A stretch of 64,000 nt of DNA, taken from assembly GCA_017937125.1 (NCBI GenBank), contig JAGBEH010000001.1:248001-312000 (forward strand), given 5' to 3'. The position numbers and the translations under genes were made by a program. The stretch comes from Alistipes sp. Its GTDB lineage: Bacteria > Bacteroidota > Bacteroidia > Bacteroidales > Rikenellaceae. Positions 1 through 8,474 of the stretch are shown here, in pieces. The notes beneath the pieces were generated by a model. The model was not told the origin of the DNA. It ran no database searches and saw nothing but the letters and a program-made list of their open reading frames with translations. How positions within the stretch are numbered: the stretch's first letter is position 1; each line of letters opens with the position of its first letter.

Positions 1-1019
1 TTGCCGCGAACGGCATCGCATACTTCTGCATAGGCTTCGGCGAAACTCCTGACCTGCCCCTGCCCCGCCTTGTCGAAATAGCAGGGCGTAGGTTCGCCCG
101 AATTGGTCGTCTGACATACTAACGGACGATATATTTTTTCGCCTATGCCGTTGTGGATTATCAGGTCTACGTCGAACCCCGCATCTATGGAGAATTGCGG
201 CTGCGACCACTCCGAGAGCATTATGTTTTCGGGGTATTTCTGTTCGTACCAAGCGAAAATCTCGTTCCACAGACGTTTTATACCCGTGCGCTGCGCATCG
301 TCGTTCTTCACCAGCGACGGAGCCATATCGACGCGGAACCCGTCCACACCCTTGTCGCACCAGAAAGCTATTATGTTTTTCAGTTCGTTGCGAACGGCCG
401 TCGGGCCGGGAGCGTCGTATGCCTGCTGCCACGGTTTCGACGGGTCGGGATGTGCATATCCGTAGTTCAGGGCGGGCTGTATGTCGTAATAGTTCTTGAG
501 GTAATAACCGTTGCGCGGAGCGTCGTTATCGACGAACTTTTTTTCAGGCTTGCCGCCCTCCTTGCCGTCCGTCCATATATAGTAGTCGCTGTGTTGCAGG
601 TTTTTGTCGGCAAGCATCGACTGGCGGAACCACGGATGTTTGTCCGACGTGTGCCCCGCCACCAAATCGAGGCATACGCGGATACCTTTGGCGTGTGCTT
701 CGTTTATCATCTCTACCAATCCGCTGTTGGTTCCGAACCGCGGGTCTACCTCGTAAAAGTCGGTGATGTCGTATCCGCCGTCTTCGAAAGCGCTGCGGAA
801 TACGGGGCTTATCCATATCGTGTTGAAGCCCACCTCTTTGATATAGTCGAGTTTCGAGCGTATTCCCGCTATGTCGCCGATGCCGTCGCCGTCGCTGTCT
901 TTGAACGTTGAGGGGTAGATGTGGTAGATGCAGGCATCTTTCAGCCATTCGGGCGTGCGTTGGGCGCAGACCGATGCGCATATGCACATAGCTGCCGCCA
1001 ATGCCGTGATTTTTTTCAT
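1..1019 (-). CDS. GH13 alpha-amylase family glycoside hydrolase (C-terminus off the window)
   Basis: This secreted glycosidase probably cleaves alpha-glucans. About 339 residues are visible and the C-terminus lies beyond position 1. A signal peptide covers residues 1-19 (ending CASVCAQ). The TIM-barrel motifs are readable: YDITDFYEVDP near 83-93, DLVAGHTSD near 118-126 (region I, with GH in place of the usual NH), GFRVDMAPS at 227-235 with nucleophile Asp231, and LSEWSQP with acid/base Glu270. The start codon shares one base with the murF stop (TAATG), so it is translationally coupled to murF and belongs to the manC-murF operon. The family is clear; the exact substrate (starch, maltodextrin or trehalose-like) cannot be told from this part. 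Confidence 0.88.
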   Translation of the reverse strand, partial: MKKITALAAAMCICASVCAQRTPEWLKDACIYHIYPSTFKDSDGDGIGDIAGIRSKLDYIKEVGFNTIWISPVFRSAFEDGGYDITDFYEVDPRFGTNSGLVEMINEAHAKGIRVCLDLVAGHTSDKHPWFRQSMLADKNLQHSDYYIWTDGKEGGKPEKKFVDNDAPRNGYYLKNYYDIQPALNYGYAHPDPSKPWQQAYDAPGPTAVRNELKNIIAFWCDKGVDGFRVDMAPSLVKNDDAQRTGIKRLWNEIFAWYEQKYPENIMLSEWSQPQFSIDAGFDVDLIIHNGIGEKIYRPLVCQTTNSGEPTPCYFDKAGQGQVRSFAEAYAEVCDAVRG

Positions 1020-2293
1020 TATAGCAATTTTATGATTTTTTCGAGTGAGATGCCGTGCGAACCCTTTATGAGAACGGTGTATCCCGTCGGCGGGTCGGCG
1101 GTCAGGCGGGCTGCCAAAGCATCCGCATCGGCGAATGTCTCGATGCGGCATTCGGGCGTACCGTCCGCCGCCGCGTACCGTTCGGCTGCCTTGCGGAAGT
1201 TCTCGCCGACGAGGTATATTTCGGCTCCGTCTATTTCGGCCGCGGCCCGCAGCACCGTGTCGTGCTCCTCGTCGCTCCACTGTCCGAGTTCGAGCATGTC
1301 GCCGAGAATGAGCAGCTTGCGGGCAGCCGTGTTTTTTCGCATATTCTCTATCGCCGCAGCCATACTCGACGGATTGGCGTTGTAGCAATCCGCGATAAGC
1401 GTATTGCGGCCGCTCTCGACGCGCTGCGAACGGTTGTTGGTCGGCTCGTAACTGCCTATGGCGTGGGCGATGCGCTCGCCGTCTACGCCGAAGTAGAGGC
1501 CCGTTTCTGCGGCCGCCGCGATATTTGCACGGTTGTATTCGCCTTCGAGACGGCTCTCTATGCCGTCGGCAATAGTCCGCGAGTAGTATTCTACGGCCAT
1601 ATTTGGCCGCTCGGCCGCCATTTCTGCCAGAACGGCGTCTTCGATAGGTACGAATGCCGTCCCGCCGTTCTCCTCCAGAAAATCGAACAGCTCGCCCTTG
1701 CCGCGGCGTATGCCCTCTACACCTCCGAAGCCTTCGAGATGCGAGCGGCCTATATTCGTGATTATTCCGTAGTTCGGCTCGGCTATCGATGCGAGGAGGG
1801 CTATCTCGCCGCAGGCGCTCGCCCCCATCTCGACCACGCCTATCTGCGTGTCGCGGGTCATAGAAAGCAGTGTCAGAGGTACGCCGATATGGTTGTTGAG
1901 GTTGCCGCGCGTGGCCGACACCTCGAATTTCTCGGCCAATACGCGTGTTACGAGCTCTTTGGTCGTAGTCTTGCCGTTGCTCCCGACGATGCCTATTATC
2001 GGGATTTCCAGACGTCGCCGATGTTCACGTGCGAGTGCCTGAAGCGTTCGCAGCGTATCGTCGGTGCGTATTATCCTGTCGGCGAGGTCGGGGCGTGCCT
2101 TTGCGGGTTCGTCGGAGTCGGCGACGGCATATGCCGCACCTTTGTCGAGGGCGTCGCAGACGAATGCGTTGCCGTCGAACGATGCCCCGTGCAAGGCGAA
2201 AAACATCGAACCCGGAGGTATGTCGCGCGAGTCGGTCGCTACTCCCGAGCAGTCGGCGAAAAAGCCGTCGTAAAGATCTTCCGTCGGGTACAT
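1019..2293 (-). CDS. murF: UDP-N-acetylmuramoyl-tripeptide--D-alanyl-D-alanine ligase
   Basis: MurF adds D-Ala-D-Ala to UDP-MurNAc-tripeptide in the last cytoplasmic step of peptidoglycan precursor synthesis. The 424-residue length is normal for the family. The N-terminal domain binds UDP-MurNAc (TDSRDIPPGSMFFAL near 20-34). The ATP loop GSNGKTTT is at 104-111. NLNNHIGVPLTLL and EMGAS follow in the central domain, and CYNANPSS with LGDMLELG lie in the C-terminal half, as in Mur ligases. It sits 4 bases after manC and overlaps the GH13 start by one base. It is distinguished from MurE and MurC by the NLNNHIG segment and by overall layout. Confidence 0.95.
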   Translation of the reverse strand: MYPTEDLYDGFFADCSGVATDSRDIPPGSMFFALHGASFDGNAFVCDALDKGAAYAVADSDEPAKARPDLADRIIRTDDTLRTLQALAREHRRRLEIPIIGIVGSNGKTTTKELVTRVLAEKFEVSATRGNLNNHIGVPLTLLSMTRDTQIGVVEMGASACGEIALLASIAEPNYGIITNIGRSHLEGFGGVEGIRRGKGELFDFLEENGGTAFVPIEDAVLAEMAAERPNMAVEYYSRTIADGIESRLEGEYNRANIAAAAETGLYFGVDGERIAHAIGSYEPTNNRSQRVESGRNTLIADCYNANPSSMAAAIENMRKNTAARKLLILGDMLELGQWSDEEHDTVLRAAAEIDGAEIYLVGENFRKAAERYAAADGTPECRIETFADADALAARLTADPPTGYTVLIKGSHGISLEKIIKLL

Positions 2294-2297
2294 ACTG

Positions 2298-3371
2298 TCA
2301 GTCGTGTTTGTCGCCGAGGTTGAATTTCACTTCGTCGATGTATTTGCGTATGTTCTGCTCCTCGTTGCGCGGGCATATCATCAGCACGTCGTCCGTATCG
2401 ACGACTATGTAATCCTTCAGACCGCTGATTACGCCTACCTTGTCTTTCGGCAGCGATATTATGCAGCTGCGCGTGTCGTAGGTGAAGCAGCTTCCCGAGG
2501 GCTTGACATTGGCGTATTTGTCTTTGTGCGAGAGCTGGTAGAGCGAACCCCACGTGCCCACGTCGCTCCATCCGAAGTCGCCGCAGCGGACATATACGTT
2601 GTCGGCCTTCTCCATAACTCCGTAGTCGATGGATATGGCCCTGCAAACCGAGAATACGCGTTCTACCGCCTCGGCTTCGCGCGGCGTGCCGAATGCGTCG
2701 GCTATCGACGAGAAGAGCGCGTGGTGCTCGGGCAGGTATTTCGATACGGCCTCGATTATGTCGCGCACTTTCCAGACGAAAATACCCGAGTTCCAGAAAA
2801 ACTCTCCGCACTGGACGAATGTCTGCGCAAGTTCGAGATTCGGCTTTTCGGTGAAACATTTCACGCGGCTTATGACGTTGGTGTCGGACTTCTGGATATA
2901 TCCGTAGCCCGTTTCGGGACGGCTCGGCGTCACACCGAGCGTCATCAGAACGTCGTGGCCGTCGATGAATGCCAGCAGTTCGCGCATTATGTCGCGGAAG
3001 TCTTCCTCGCGGAGAATGATGTGGTCCGACGGGGTCACTATCATTTTGGCATCGGGGTTGCGCTGCGCGAGCGAGTAGGCCGCATAGCAGATGCAGGGGG
3101 CGGTGTTGCGCCCGACGGGTTCGCACAGTACCTGATTTTCGGATATTTCGGGTATCTGTTCGAGAACGAGATTCTTGTATTCGGCATTCGTTACGACAAT
3201 GAAGTTCTCGTCGGGAACCAGCTTCGCGAACCTTTCGTATGTCAGCCTCAGGAATGATTTGCCCGTGTCGAAAATGTCGAGGAACTGTTTCGGTTTTGAT
3301 TTGCGGCTTACGGGCCAGAAGCGCGCCCCCACGCCTCCTGCCATAATTACGCAATATACGTTGTTGTCCAT
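2298..3371 (-). CDS. manC: mannose-1-phosphate guanylyltransferase
   Basis: This enzyme makes GDP-mannose from mannose-1-phosphate and GTP, a cytoplasmic sugar-nucleotide supply step for surface glycans. It has 357 residues, about the length of the guanylyltransferase domain alone, so it lacks the phosphomannose isomerase domain found in bifunctional ManC proteins. The nucleotide-binding signature AGGVGARFWPVSR with KPKQF is at 11-30, and TPSDHIIL and FTEKP follow in the expected order. It is the first gene of a minus-strand operon with murF and GH13. A TATCTTTG promoter box lies about 42 bases upstream of its start. Confidence 0.93.
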   Translation of the reverse strand: MDNNVYCVIMAGGVGARFWPVSRKSKPKQFLDIFDTGKSFLRLTYERFAKLVPDENFIVVTNAEYKNLVLEQIPEISENQVLCEPVGRNTAPCICYAAYSLAQRNPDAKMIVTPSDHIILREEDFRDIMRELLAFIDGHDVLMTLGVTPSRPETGYGYIQKSDTNVISRVKCFTEKPNLELAQTFVQCGEFFWNSGIFVWKVRDIIEAVSKYLPEHHALFSSIADAFGTPREAEAVERVFSVCRAISIDYGVMEKADNVYVRCGDFGWSDVGTWGSLYQLSHKDKYANVKPSGSCFTYDTRSCIISLPKDKVGVISGLKDYIVVDTDDVLMICPRNEEQNIRKYIDEVKFNLGDKHD

Positions 3372-3412
3372 ATTTTATTATTTTCGTATTATCATCGTTC
3401 GCTATCTTCAGA

Positions 3413-3420
3413 CAAAGATA
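3413..3420 (-). promoter_or_regulatory. Bacteroidota -7 promoter box for manC-murF-GH13
   Basis: CAAAGATA on the plus strand reads TATCTTTG on the minus strand, matching the TAnnTTTG box of Bacteroidota sigma factor promoters. It points toward manC, whose ATG is 42 bases downstream. No good -33 TTTG was identified. Confidence 0.6.
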
Positions 3421-3477
3421 AAAAAATCGGCGGCTATATACAACTTTGCGCTTGAATATTTTTAGGTAACTGTATAT

Positions 3478-3730
3478 TTGCGCCTTTACGCCAAATCGAT
3501 TTTAATAACCTGTTTTTGCCCCTGCTTGTCGTGTCGCTCGCGGCGGAGCCGCTTTACCTGCCCGACGAATTCCGCCGAATGCGGGACGCAGCTTGCGGAG
3601 AGCGAAGCATATTTGCGAGCCTCCGCTGCCGGAAGCTGCGGCTCGCGCGGCTCCGAGAGCCGCAAGTCGAACCTTTTCGATAAGCCGAACGCAGAGCAGT
3701 GTTCACTCTGGCTATGCTGAGGCGAGAAAA
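3478..3730. other. GC-rich hairpin-dense intergenic segment without a gene
   Basis: The 480-base gap between manC and pssA holds a GC-rich block with several short inverted repeats, for example CGGCTC/GAGCCG at 3648-3653 and 3657-3662. No reading frame here resembles a protein. It may be an intergenic repeat or the downstream end of a lost gene. Confidence 0.4.
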
Positions 3731-3813
3731 GGTACATTAAAATGAAACCGCAAGACGGCAGGGTTTTGGAATAAAGTTGGGGTAAATTGTATATGATTGC
3801 CAAAATATTTTCG

Positions 3814-3821
3814 TAACTTTG
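3814..3821 (+). promoter_or_regulatory. -7 promoter box for pssA operon
   Basis: TAACTTTG matches TAnnTTTG and lies 33 bases before the pssA ATG, with an upstream TTGC at 3797-3800. It would drive pssA and probably the porin and transglycosylase genes that follow closely. Confidence 0.65.
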
Positions 3822-3853
3822 CAAAATTGAACGTGAAATAATTTTCGCAGGTA

Positions 3854-4585
3854 ATGAAGATAAAGCTGTTTACCATACCCAATATGTTCACGCTTGCCAA
3901 TCTGCTGTGCGGTTCCGTTGCTGCCGTGTCGGCATTGGTGTGGGGTGATCCCGTATTGTCGTTTTGCCTTATAATCGCCGCCGCCGCCTTCGATTTCTTC
4001 GACGGGTTCGCGGCGCGATTGCTTAAAAGCCCGTCGGCGATAGGCGTCGAACTCGACTCGTTGGCCGATATGATTTCGTTCGGCTTCGCGCCCGCCGCCG
4101 TATTCATCGGCATTTACGCCGATGCGCCGCAGTGGTGCGAATGGAACGCCACGGCAGTGAAAATCGGTGCTCTGCTGCCGTTGCTTATGACCGCCTTTTC
4201 GGCGCTGCGCCTTGCCAAGTTCAATATCGACGATACGCAGCATACCGAATTCTGCGGACTTCCGACGCCTGCGAACGCTCTGCTGTGCGCTTCGCTCGGA
4301 ATGTCGGTTTCGCTCGGTCTGTTCGAACTGACGCGCGAAGCGATCGTCATCGTTTCGGTCGTTATGTCGTATCTGCTCGTAAGCCCCGTCAGGATGTTCT
4401 CGCTGAAGTTCGACGGGTTCGGCTGGAAGGGCAACGAGCTGCGCTATATTTTCCTTGTCGCCGCCGCATCGCTGATTATTTTCGATTACAGATACTCCGT
4501 AACGGCGATTATCGTTATATATATCGCGGTCTCGTTCGTGCGCTGGATCGTGCGGCTGCGGAAATCGTGCGGCACGGAGGCCTGA
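3854..4585 (+). CDS. pssA: CDP-diacylglycerol--serine O-phosphatidyltransferase
   Basis: This integral membrane enzyme makes phosphatidylserine from CDP-diacylglycerol and serine, leading to phosphatidylethanolamine. It has 243 residues with multiple hydrophobic segments. The full CDP-alcohol phosphotransferase motif is visible at 50-72: Asp50-Gly51, Ala54-Arg55, Gly64, Asp68 and Asp72, in the spacing DG(x)2AR(x)8G(x)3D(x)3D. The N-terminus KLFTIPNMFTLANLLCG is typical of the bacterial type II PssA group. The ATG follows a promoter box at 3814. The porin gene starts 23 bases after its stop. Confidence 0.92.
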   Translation: MKIKLFTIPNMFTLANLLCGSVAAVSALVWGDPVLSFCLIIAAAAFDFFDGFAARLLKSPSAIGVELDSLADMISFGFAPAAVFIGIYADAPQWCEWNATAVKIGALLPLLMTAFSALRLAKFNIDDTQHTEFCGLPTPANALLCASLGMSVSLGLFELTREAIVIVSVVMSYLLVSPVRMFSLKFDGFGWKGNELRYIFLVAAASLIIFDYRYSVTAIIVIYIAVSFVRWIVRLRKSCGTEA

Positions 4586-4608
4586 AACGAGATTTTCCCG
4601 TTGTATTT

Positions 4609-6756
4609 ATGCGTAGGATGTTGAGAGTGATATGTGTGCTCGTGTCGGCGACGGCGTTGTCGGCGGCATCGTCCCGTGCTTTCGCGCAGGACGCGAGTTC
4701 CATAATGCGTGCTCAACGCAACGGCACATACAACAACCAGACCGGCGGCTACGGCTCGAATCCTTATGCCGACAACGAAGAGGAGGGCGAAGAGGGGCAG
4801 CGGCAGCAGGATACCACCAAGAAAGAGAAGCGTATCCGCAAACCGCTGGAATCGTATTATTTCAACGATTCGATACGCGCGTTGCCCAATTTCGAATGGT
4901 ATGTCGATCGCGACTACAACAAGCTCGACGTACATCCGATAGACACGACCCTTACGGACTGGCGTCTGGATTATCCGTTTTATGTCAAGGGGGTAGGCGA
5001 TATGACGGTCGGCAGTCTGGGGCAGGCGTCGCAGCCCGTCAATTATTTCGAACGCCCCGACAATTTCGACTTCACCTTCTCGCGGCCGTACTACGTCTAT
5101 AACTATACGGTCGAGAACGTCCCGTTCTATAACGTGAAGAAGCCGTTCATACTGATGTCCTACCGCGAGTCGGGACAGAAGCGTTACCGCGAGGAGAATT
5201 TCGGCATTACCGTGGCGCAGAACATATCTCCTACCACGGGGTTCAACGTCAATTACAAGGCTCGCGGGACCAAGGGCAAATACGACTGGTCGCGTACGAA
5301 GAATCACAATACCTCGGTTTCGGTGTCGCATACCGGCAAGCGCTATTCAGTCTTCGCATCGTATATGAACAACCATATCGAGCAGCGCGAAAACGGAGGT
5401 ATCGTCGGGTTGTGGGCTATCAAGGATACGACGTTCGAGATGCCGTCGGGCGTGCCGACGAAGCTGGCCGGATCCGAAGCCCAGAATGTGTACCGCAACA
5501 ATGCCTTTTTCATAAAGCAGGCCATAGCCATACCGCTGCAACGCGTTACCGAGCGCGATTTTTCGCTCGCCGATCTGTCGGCCGTGTACATAGGCCATAC
5601 GTTCGAGTATAACTCGTGGAGCAAGATCTACAAGGACAAGTATGCCACCTATACCGACCTGCGCGGCAGCAGGGACGAGAACGGCGCTTATGTCCCGACC
5701 ACGCATACGTATTACAAGAACTGGTATATCAATCCTCTGGAGACGCGCGACTCGATTTGCGAACGCATCGTGTCGAACCGTCTCTACGTGCAGGCGCAGC
5801 CCTGGAACCGCAACGGCGTGTTGGGTACGCTCGACGGCGGCATCGGGTTGGATCTGCATACCTATTCCCAATTCGCGATGAAGGACTATCTTTCGGGCAA
5901 GTACGAGAGGGTCCGCAAAACGAGTTGGTTCGTCTACGGCGCCATCGACGGCAAGATAAAGAAATACGTCGATTGGAAAGCCGACTTCAAACTGTACCCT
6001 TCGGGGTACCGCGGCGGGGATCTCTCCGTCGGTGCGGATGTGGCCTTCAGGGCATACATACGCGGTCACGCTCTCGTTCTCTCGGGGCGATTCAGGCAGG
6101 AGAGCCGATCGCCGAGCTATTGGCAGGAGAACCTCTTCTCGAACCACTATGTGTGGTCGAACTCATTCGACAAAGAGAACGAAACCCGTTTCGAGGTTTC
6201 GTTCACCGTGCCCGATTTCGGTATCGAGCTCGGTGCTTGGCAGGGTGTTTTCGTCAATAAGATTTATTATGACAGCGAAAGCATCGTCTCGCAGAAAAGC
6301 GGCAGTCTGAGCCTTACGAGCCTTTATGCCCGCAAGGACTTTACGATCAAGGGACTTCATCTGAACCATCGTGTGCTGGTGCAGTTCAGTTCCGACCAGA
6401 CCGTTGCGCCCGTACCTCTCGTCAGCGCTTTTCTGTCGTACTACTATGAATTCTGGATCAAACGCGACGTACTGCGCTTGCAGGTCGGTTTGGACGGACG
6501 ATTCAATACGAGCTACTACGCTCCGGGTTACAATCCCGCATTGTCCGCATTTTACAATCAGCGGGAGGTGAGTGTCGGCAACTATCCGTATGTCGATGCT
6601 TTCGTTACGGCCAAATGGAAACGAATGAGGATATTCTTAAAGTACCAGCACTTGAACAAGGGGTTGTTCGGCAATAACGAGTATTTCTCGGTTGCGGGCT
6701 ATCCGCTCAACCCCGGTATGTTCAAAATCGGTATTTCGTGGGGATTCTACGACTGA
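4609..6756 (+). CDS. putative outer-membrane porin (Porin_10-like)
   Basis: This 715-residue protein starts with a signal peptide (MRRMLRVICVLVSATALSAA, mature end after AFAQ) and continues as alternating aromatic and polar beta-strand sequence to a C-terminal aromatic end (GISWGFYD), as expected of a beta-barrel. An acidic/Gln-rich linker (EEEGEEGQRQQD) near residues 55-66 precedes the barrel. Overall layout matches the Bacteroidota putative porin family PF14121. The ATG at 4609 was chosen because it gives the signal peptide; 4618 is a close alternative. It lies between pssA and a lytic transglycosylase, all in the same direction. The substrate is unknown. Confidence 0.75.
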   Translation: MRRMLRVICVLVSATALSAASSRAFAQDASSIMRAQRNGTYNNQTGGYGSNPYADNEEEGEEGQRQQDTTKKEKRIRKPLESYYFNDSIRALPNFEWYVDRDYNKLDVHPIDTTLTDWRLDYPFYVKGVGDMTVGSLGQASQPVNYFERPDNFDFTFSRPYYVYNYTVENVPFYNVKKPFILMSYRESGQKRYREENFGITVAQNISPTTGFNVNYKARGTKGKYDWSRTKNHNTSVSVSHTGKRYSVFASYMNNHIEQRENGGIVGLWAIKDTTFEMPSGVPTKLAGSEAQNVYRNNAFFIKQAIAIPLQRVTERDFSLADLSAVYIGHTFEYNSWSKIYKDKYATYTDLRGSRDENGAYVPTTHTYYKNWYINPLETRDSICERIVSNRLYVQAQPWNRNGVLGTLDGGIGLDLHTYSQFAMKDYLSGKYERVRKTSWFVYGAIDGKIKKYVDWKADFKLYPSGYRGGDLSVGADVAFRAYIRGHALVLSGRFRQESRSPSYWQENLFSNHYVWSNSFDKENETRFEVSFTVPDFGIELGAWQGVFVNKIYYDSESIVSQKSGSLSLTSLYARKDFTIKGLHLNHRVLVQFSSDQTVAPVPLVSAFLSYYYEFWIKRDVLRLQVGLDGRFNTSYYAPGYNPALSAFYNQREVSVGNYPYVDAFVTAKWKRMRIFLKYQHLNKGLFGNNEYFSVAGYPLNPGMFKIGISWGFYD

Positions 6757-6788
6757 TTCCCCGTTGGATCGATCTTAACGTTTGTTTT

Positions 6789-7481
6789 ATGGTTAAACGT
6801 ATTGCTGCAACGTTTGTCTTTATTCTGATTTCCCTCTCTGCTCTCGGCCTTACGCTCTATTGCCGATGGGCGAAGGAACATCGTAACGCCGACGGACTGT
6901 CGTTCGACGGGGAGTATGTGATCTCCGTCTATGACGGTATTATGCGCGCCGTAGGTGCCGAAGAGGGGGTGGACTGGCGCCTGTTGAGTGCCATCGCCCA
7001 TACGGAGTCGCACTTCCGTCCCGATGTCGTGTCGCATCGCGGGGCTGTCGGCCTTATGCAGATTATGCCGCATATCGGCGAGCATTTCGGCATCGCTCCC
7101 GATGATCTCGGCGATCCGGCGACCAATATCCGTGCGGCCGCTATGTTGTTGGACGAGATAGACTCTATGGTGCGCATTCCCGAAACGGTGCCTCTCGATG
7201 ATGAGTTGAGCATAGTCCTGGCCTGCTATAACGGCGGTCTGGGACACGTCAGCGATGCACGTCGGCTTGCGCGTGCTCACGGCGAGGATATGAACTCCTG
7301 GGAGGTCGTGGCGCGTTATCTTTCGCTGAAGAACGATCCCGAATTCTATGAACACGAGGTGGTTTCCTACGGACAGTTTTCGGGCAGCCGCCAGACGATA
7401 GCTTATGTGCGCAATGTTATGAAGCGTTACAAACGCTATTGCCGTATGACGGATGCGGCCGAAACGGCGGCCGTGAATTGA
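6789..7481 (+). CDS. lytic transglycosylase (SLT domain, MltF-like)
   Basis: This 230-residue protein should cleave peptidoglycan glycan strands with 1,6-anhydro product formation. An N-terminal hydrophobic segment at 4-24 is a signal peptide or anchor. The SLT fold follows: LLSAIAHTESHF at 65-76 with catalytic Glu73, GAVGLMQIMP at 85-94, then the NIRAAAMLL and ACYNGGLGHV segments. These are the canonical motifs of the family. The ATG at 6789 was chosen over in-frame upstream codons because those overlap the porin end. It acts at the inner-membrane or periplasmic face. No second substrate-binding domain (as in full MltF) is visible. Confidence 0.88.
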   Translation: MVKRIAATFVFILISLSALGLTLYCRWAKEHRNADGLSFDGEYVISVYDGIMRAVGAEEGVDWRLLSAIAHTESHFRPDVVSHRGAVGLMQIMPHIGEHFGIAPDDLGDPATNIRAAAMLLDEIDSMVRIPETVPLDDELSIVLACYNGGLGHVSDARRLARAHGEDMNSWEVVARYLSLKNDPEFYEHEVVSYGQFSGSRQTIAYVRNVMKRYKRYCRMTDAAETAAVN

Positions 7482-7484
7482 GGC

Positions 7485-8390
7485 TTATCGGGGCAGGTTC
7501 CGTTTTATCCTTTCTATGCCGCTGCGCATCAGCGGAGTATCTCCGAATTTGCGGCGGAATGTCTCCTCATCCGTCGCAAGCCACTCTTCGCGCGAGATCG
7601 ATAACGGGTCGAATACGGGGTCGAAGAGAGGCGAGCGGTGCTGCGGCGCCCGTTTGTTGTATGGGCAGCAACTCTGGCATTCGTCGCATCCGAATATCCA
7701 GCCGTGAAGCTTCGTCCCGTCTGCAGCGCGGCCCTCGACCGTCGCGCACGATATGCAGCGCGAGGCGTCTATGCACCTGTCGTCGAGTATCGCCTTGTTG
7801 GGACAGGCGTCCGCACAGCGTCGGCACTCACCGCATCCGACGTTTTCGAGCGGGGTGTCGTATTCGTCGGCTTCGTCCGTGAGCACCAGTTCTCCGAGCA
7901 GTACGTACGATCCGAATTGCGGCGTTATGAGCAGAGATTGCCTTCCGCGCCAGCCGAGCCCCGCATCTATCGCCAACCGTTTTTCGAGCAACGGCGCCGA
8001 GTCGGTGAATATCCGGCCGCCGATTTCGGGATAGCGTTCACGCAGAGCTTCGAACAGCCGTCGCAACATACCTTTTATCGTAGTATGATAGTCTCGGTTG
8101 CAGGCATACGATGCAACTTTGACCCCGCAGTCGGCGGGGTAGCCGTCGCTGAAGCGGTTTTTGTAGCCTGCGCCGCAGACGACGACCGTTTTCGCCCCCT
8201 CGACGAGCCGCGACGGGTCGAAGCGCTTGTCGAGATTGCGCGAAAGATATTCCAGCTCGGCAGCATAGCCCGCTTCGAGCCAGTTGCGGAAACGGGTTTC
8301 GTCTTCCGCGAGTTTGCGGCAGCGGGTGATGCCGCAAATATCGAATCCTGCGGCTGCGGCCTCTTTTTTTATGTACGCACTCTCCAGCAT
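7485..8390 (-). CDS. queG: epoxyqueuosine reductase
   Basis: QueG performs the final reduction of epoxyqueuosine to queuosine in tRNA wobble positions, using cobalamin and two 4Fe-4S clusters. The protein has 301 residues, slightly short for the family. Cluster motifs are clear: CRRCADACPNKAI followed by CISC, then CDECQSCCPYN. The N-terminal half carries the reductive dehalogenase-like domain (GYKNRF and the YACNRDYHTTIK segment). It is convergent with the transglycosylase gene (3-base gap) and divergent from the acyl-CoA synthetase gene. Confidence 0.93.
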   Translation of the reverse strand: MLESAYIKKEAAAAGFDICGITRCRKLAEDETRFRNWLEAGYAAELEYLSRNLDKRFDPSRLVEGAKTVVVCGAGYKNRFSDGYPADCGVKVASYACNRDYHTTIKGMLRRLFEALRERYPEIGGRIFTDSAPLLEKRLAIDAGLGWRGRQSLLITPQFGSYVLLGELVLTDEADEYDTPLENVGCGECRRCADACPNKAILDDRCIDASRCISCATVEGRAADGTKLHGWIFGCDECQSCCPYNKRAPQHRSPLFDPVFDPLSISREEWLATDEETFRRKFGDTPLMRSGIERIKRNLPR

Positions 8391-8433
8391 ATATAATTTG
8401 GCTCAAAAATAACGTTTTTCCTGAAAAAAACAT

Positions 8434-8441
8434 TATCTTTG
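8434..8441 (+). promoter_or_regulatory. -7 promoter box for acyl-CoA synthetase gene
   Basis: TATCTTTG matches TAnnTTTG and is 33 bases before the ATG at 8475, in the divergent gap with queG. Confidence 0.6.
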
Positions 8442-8474
8442 ACGCGATTTGCGGTTTGTATAAACCCGAAATTT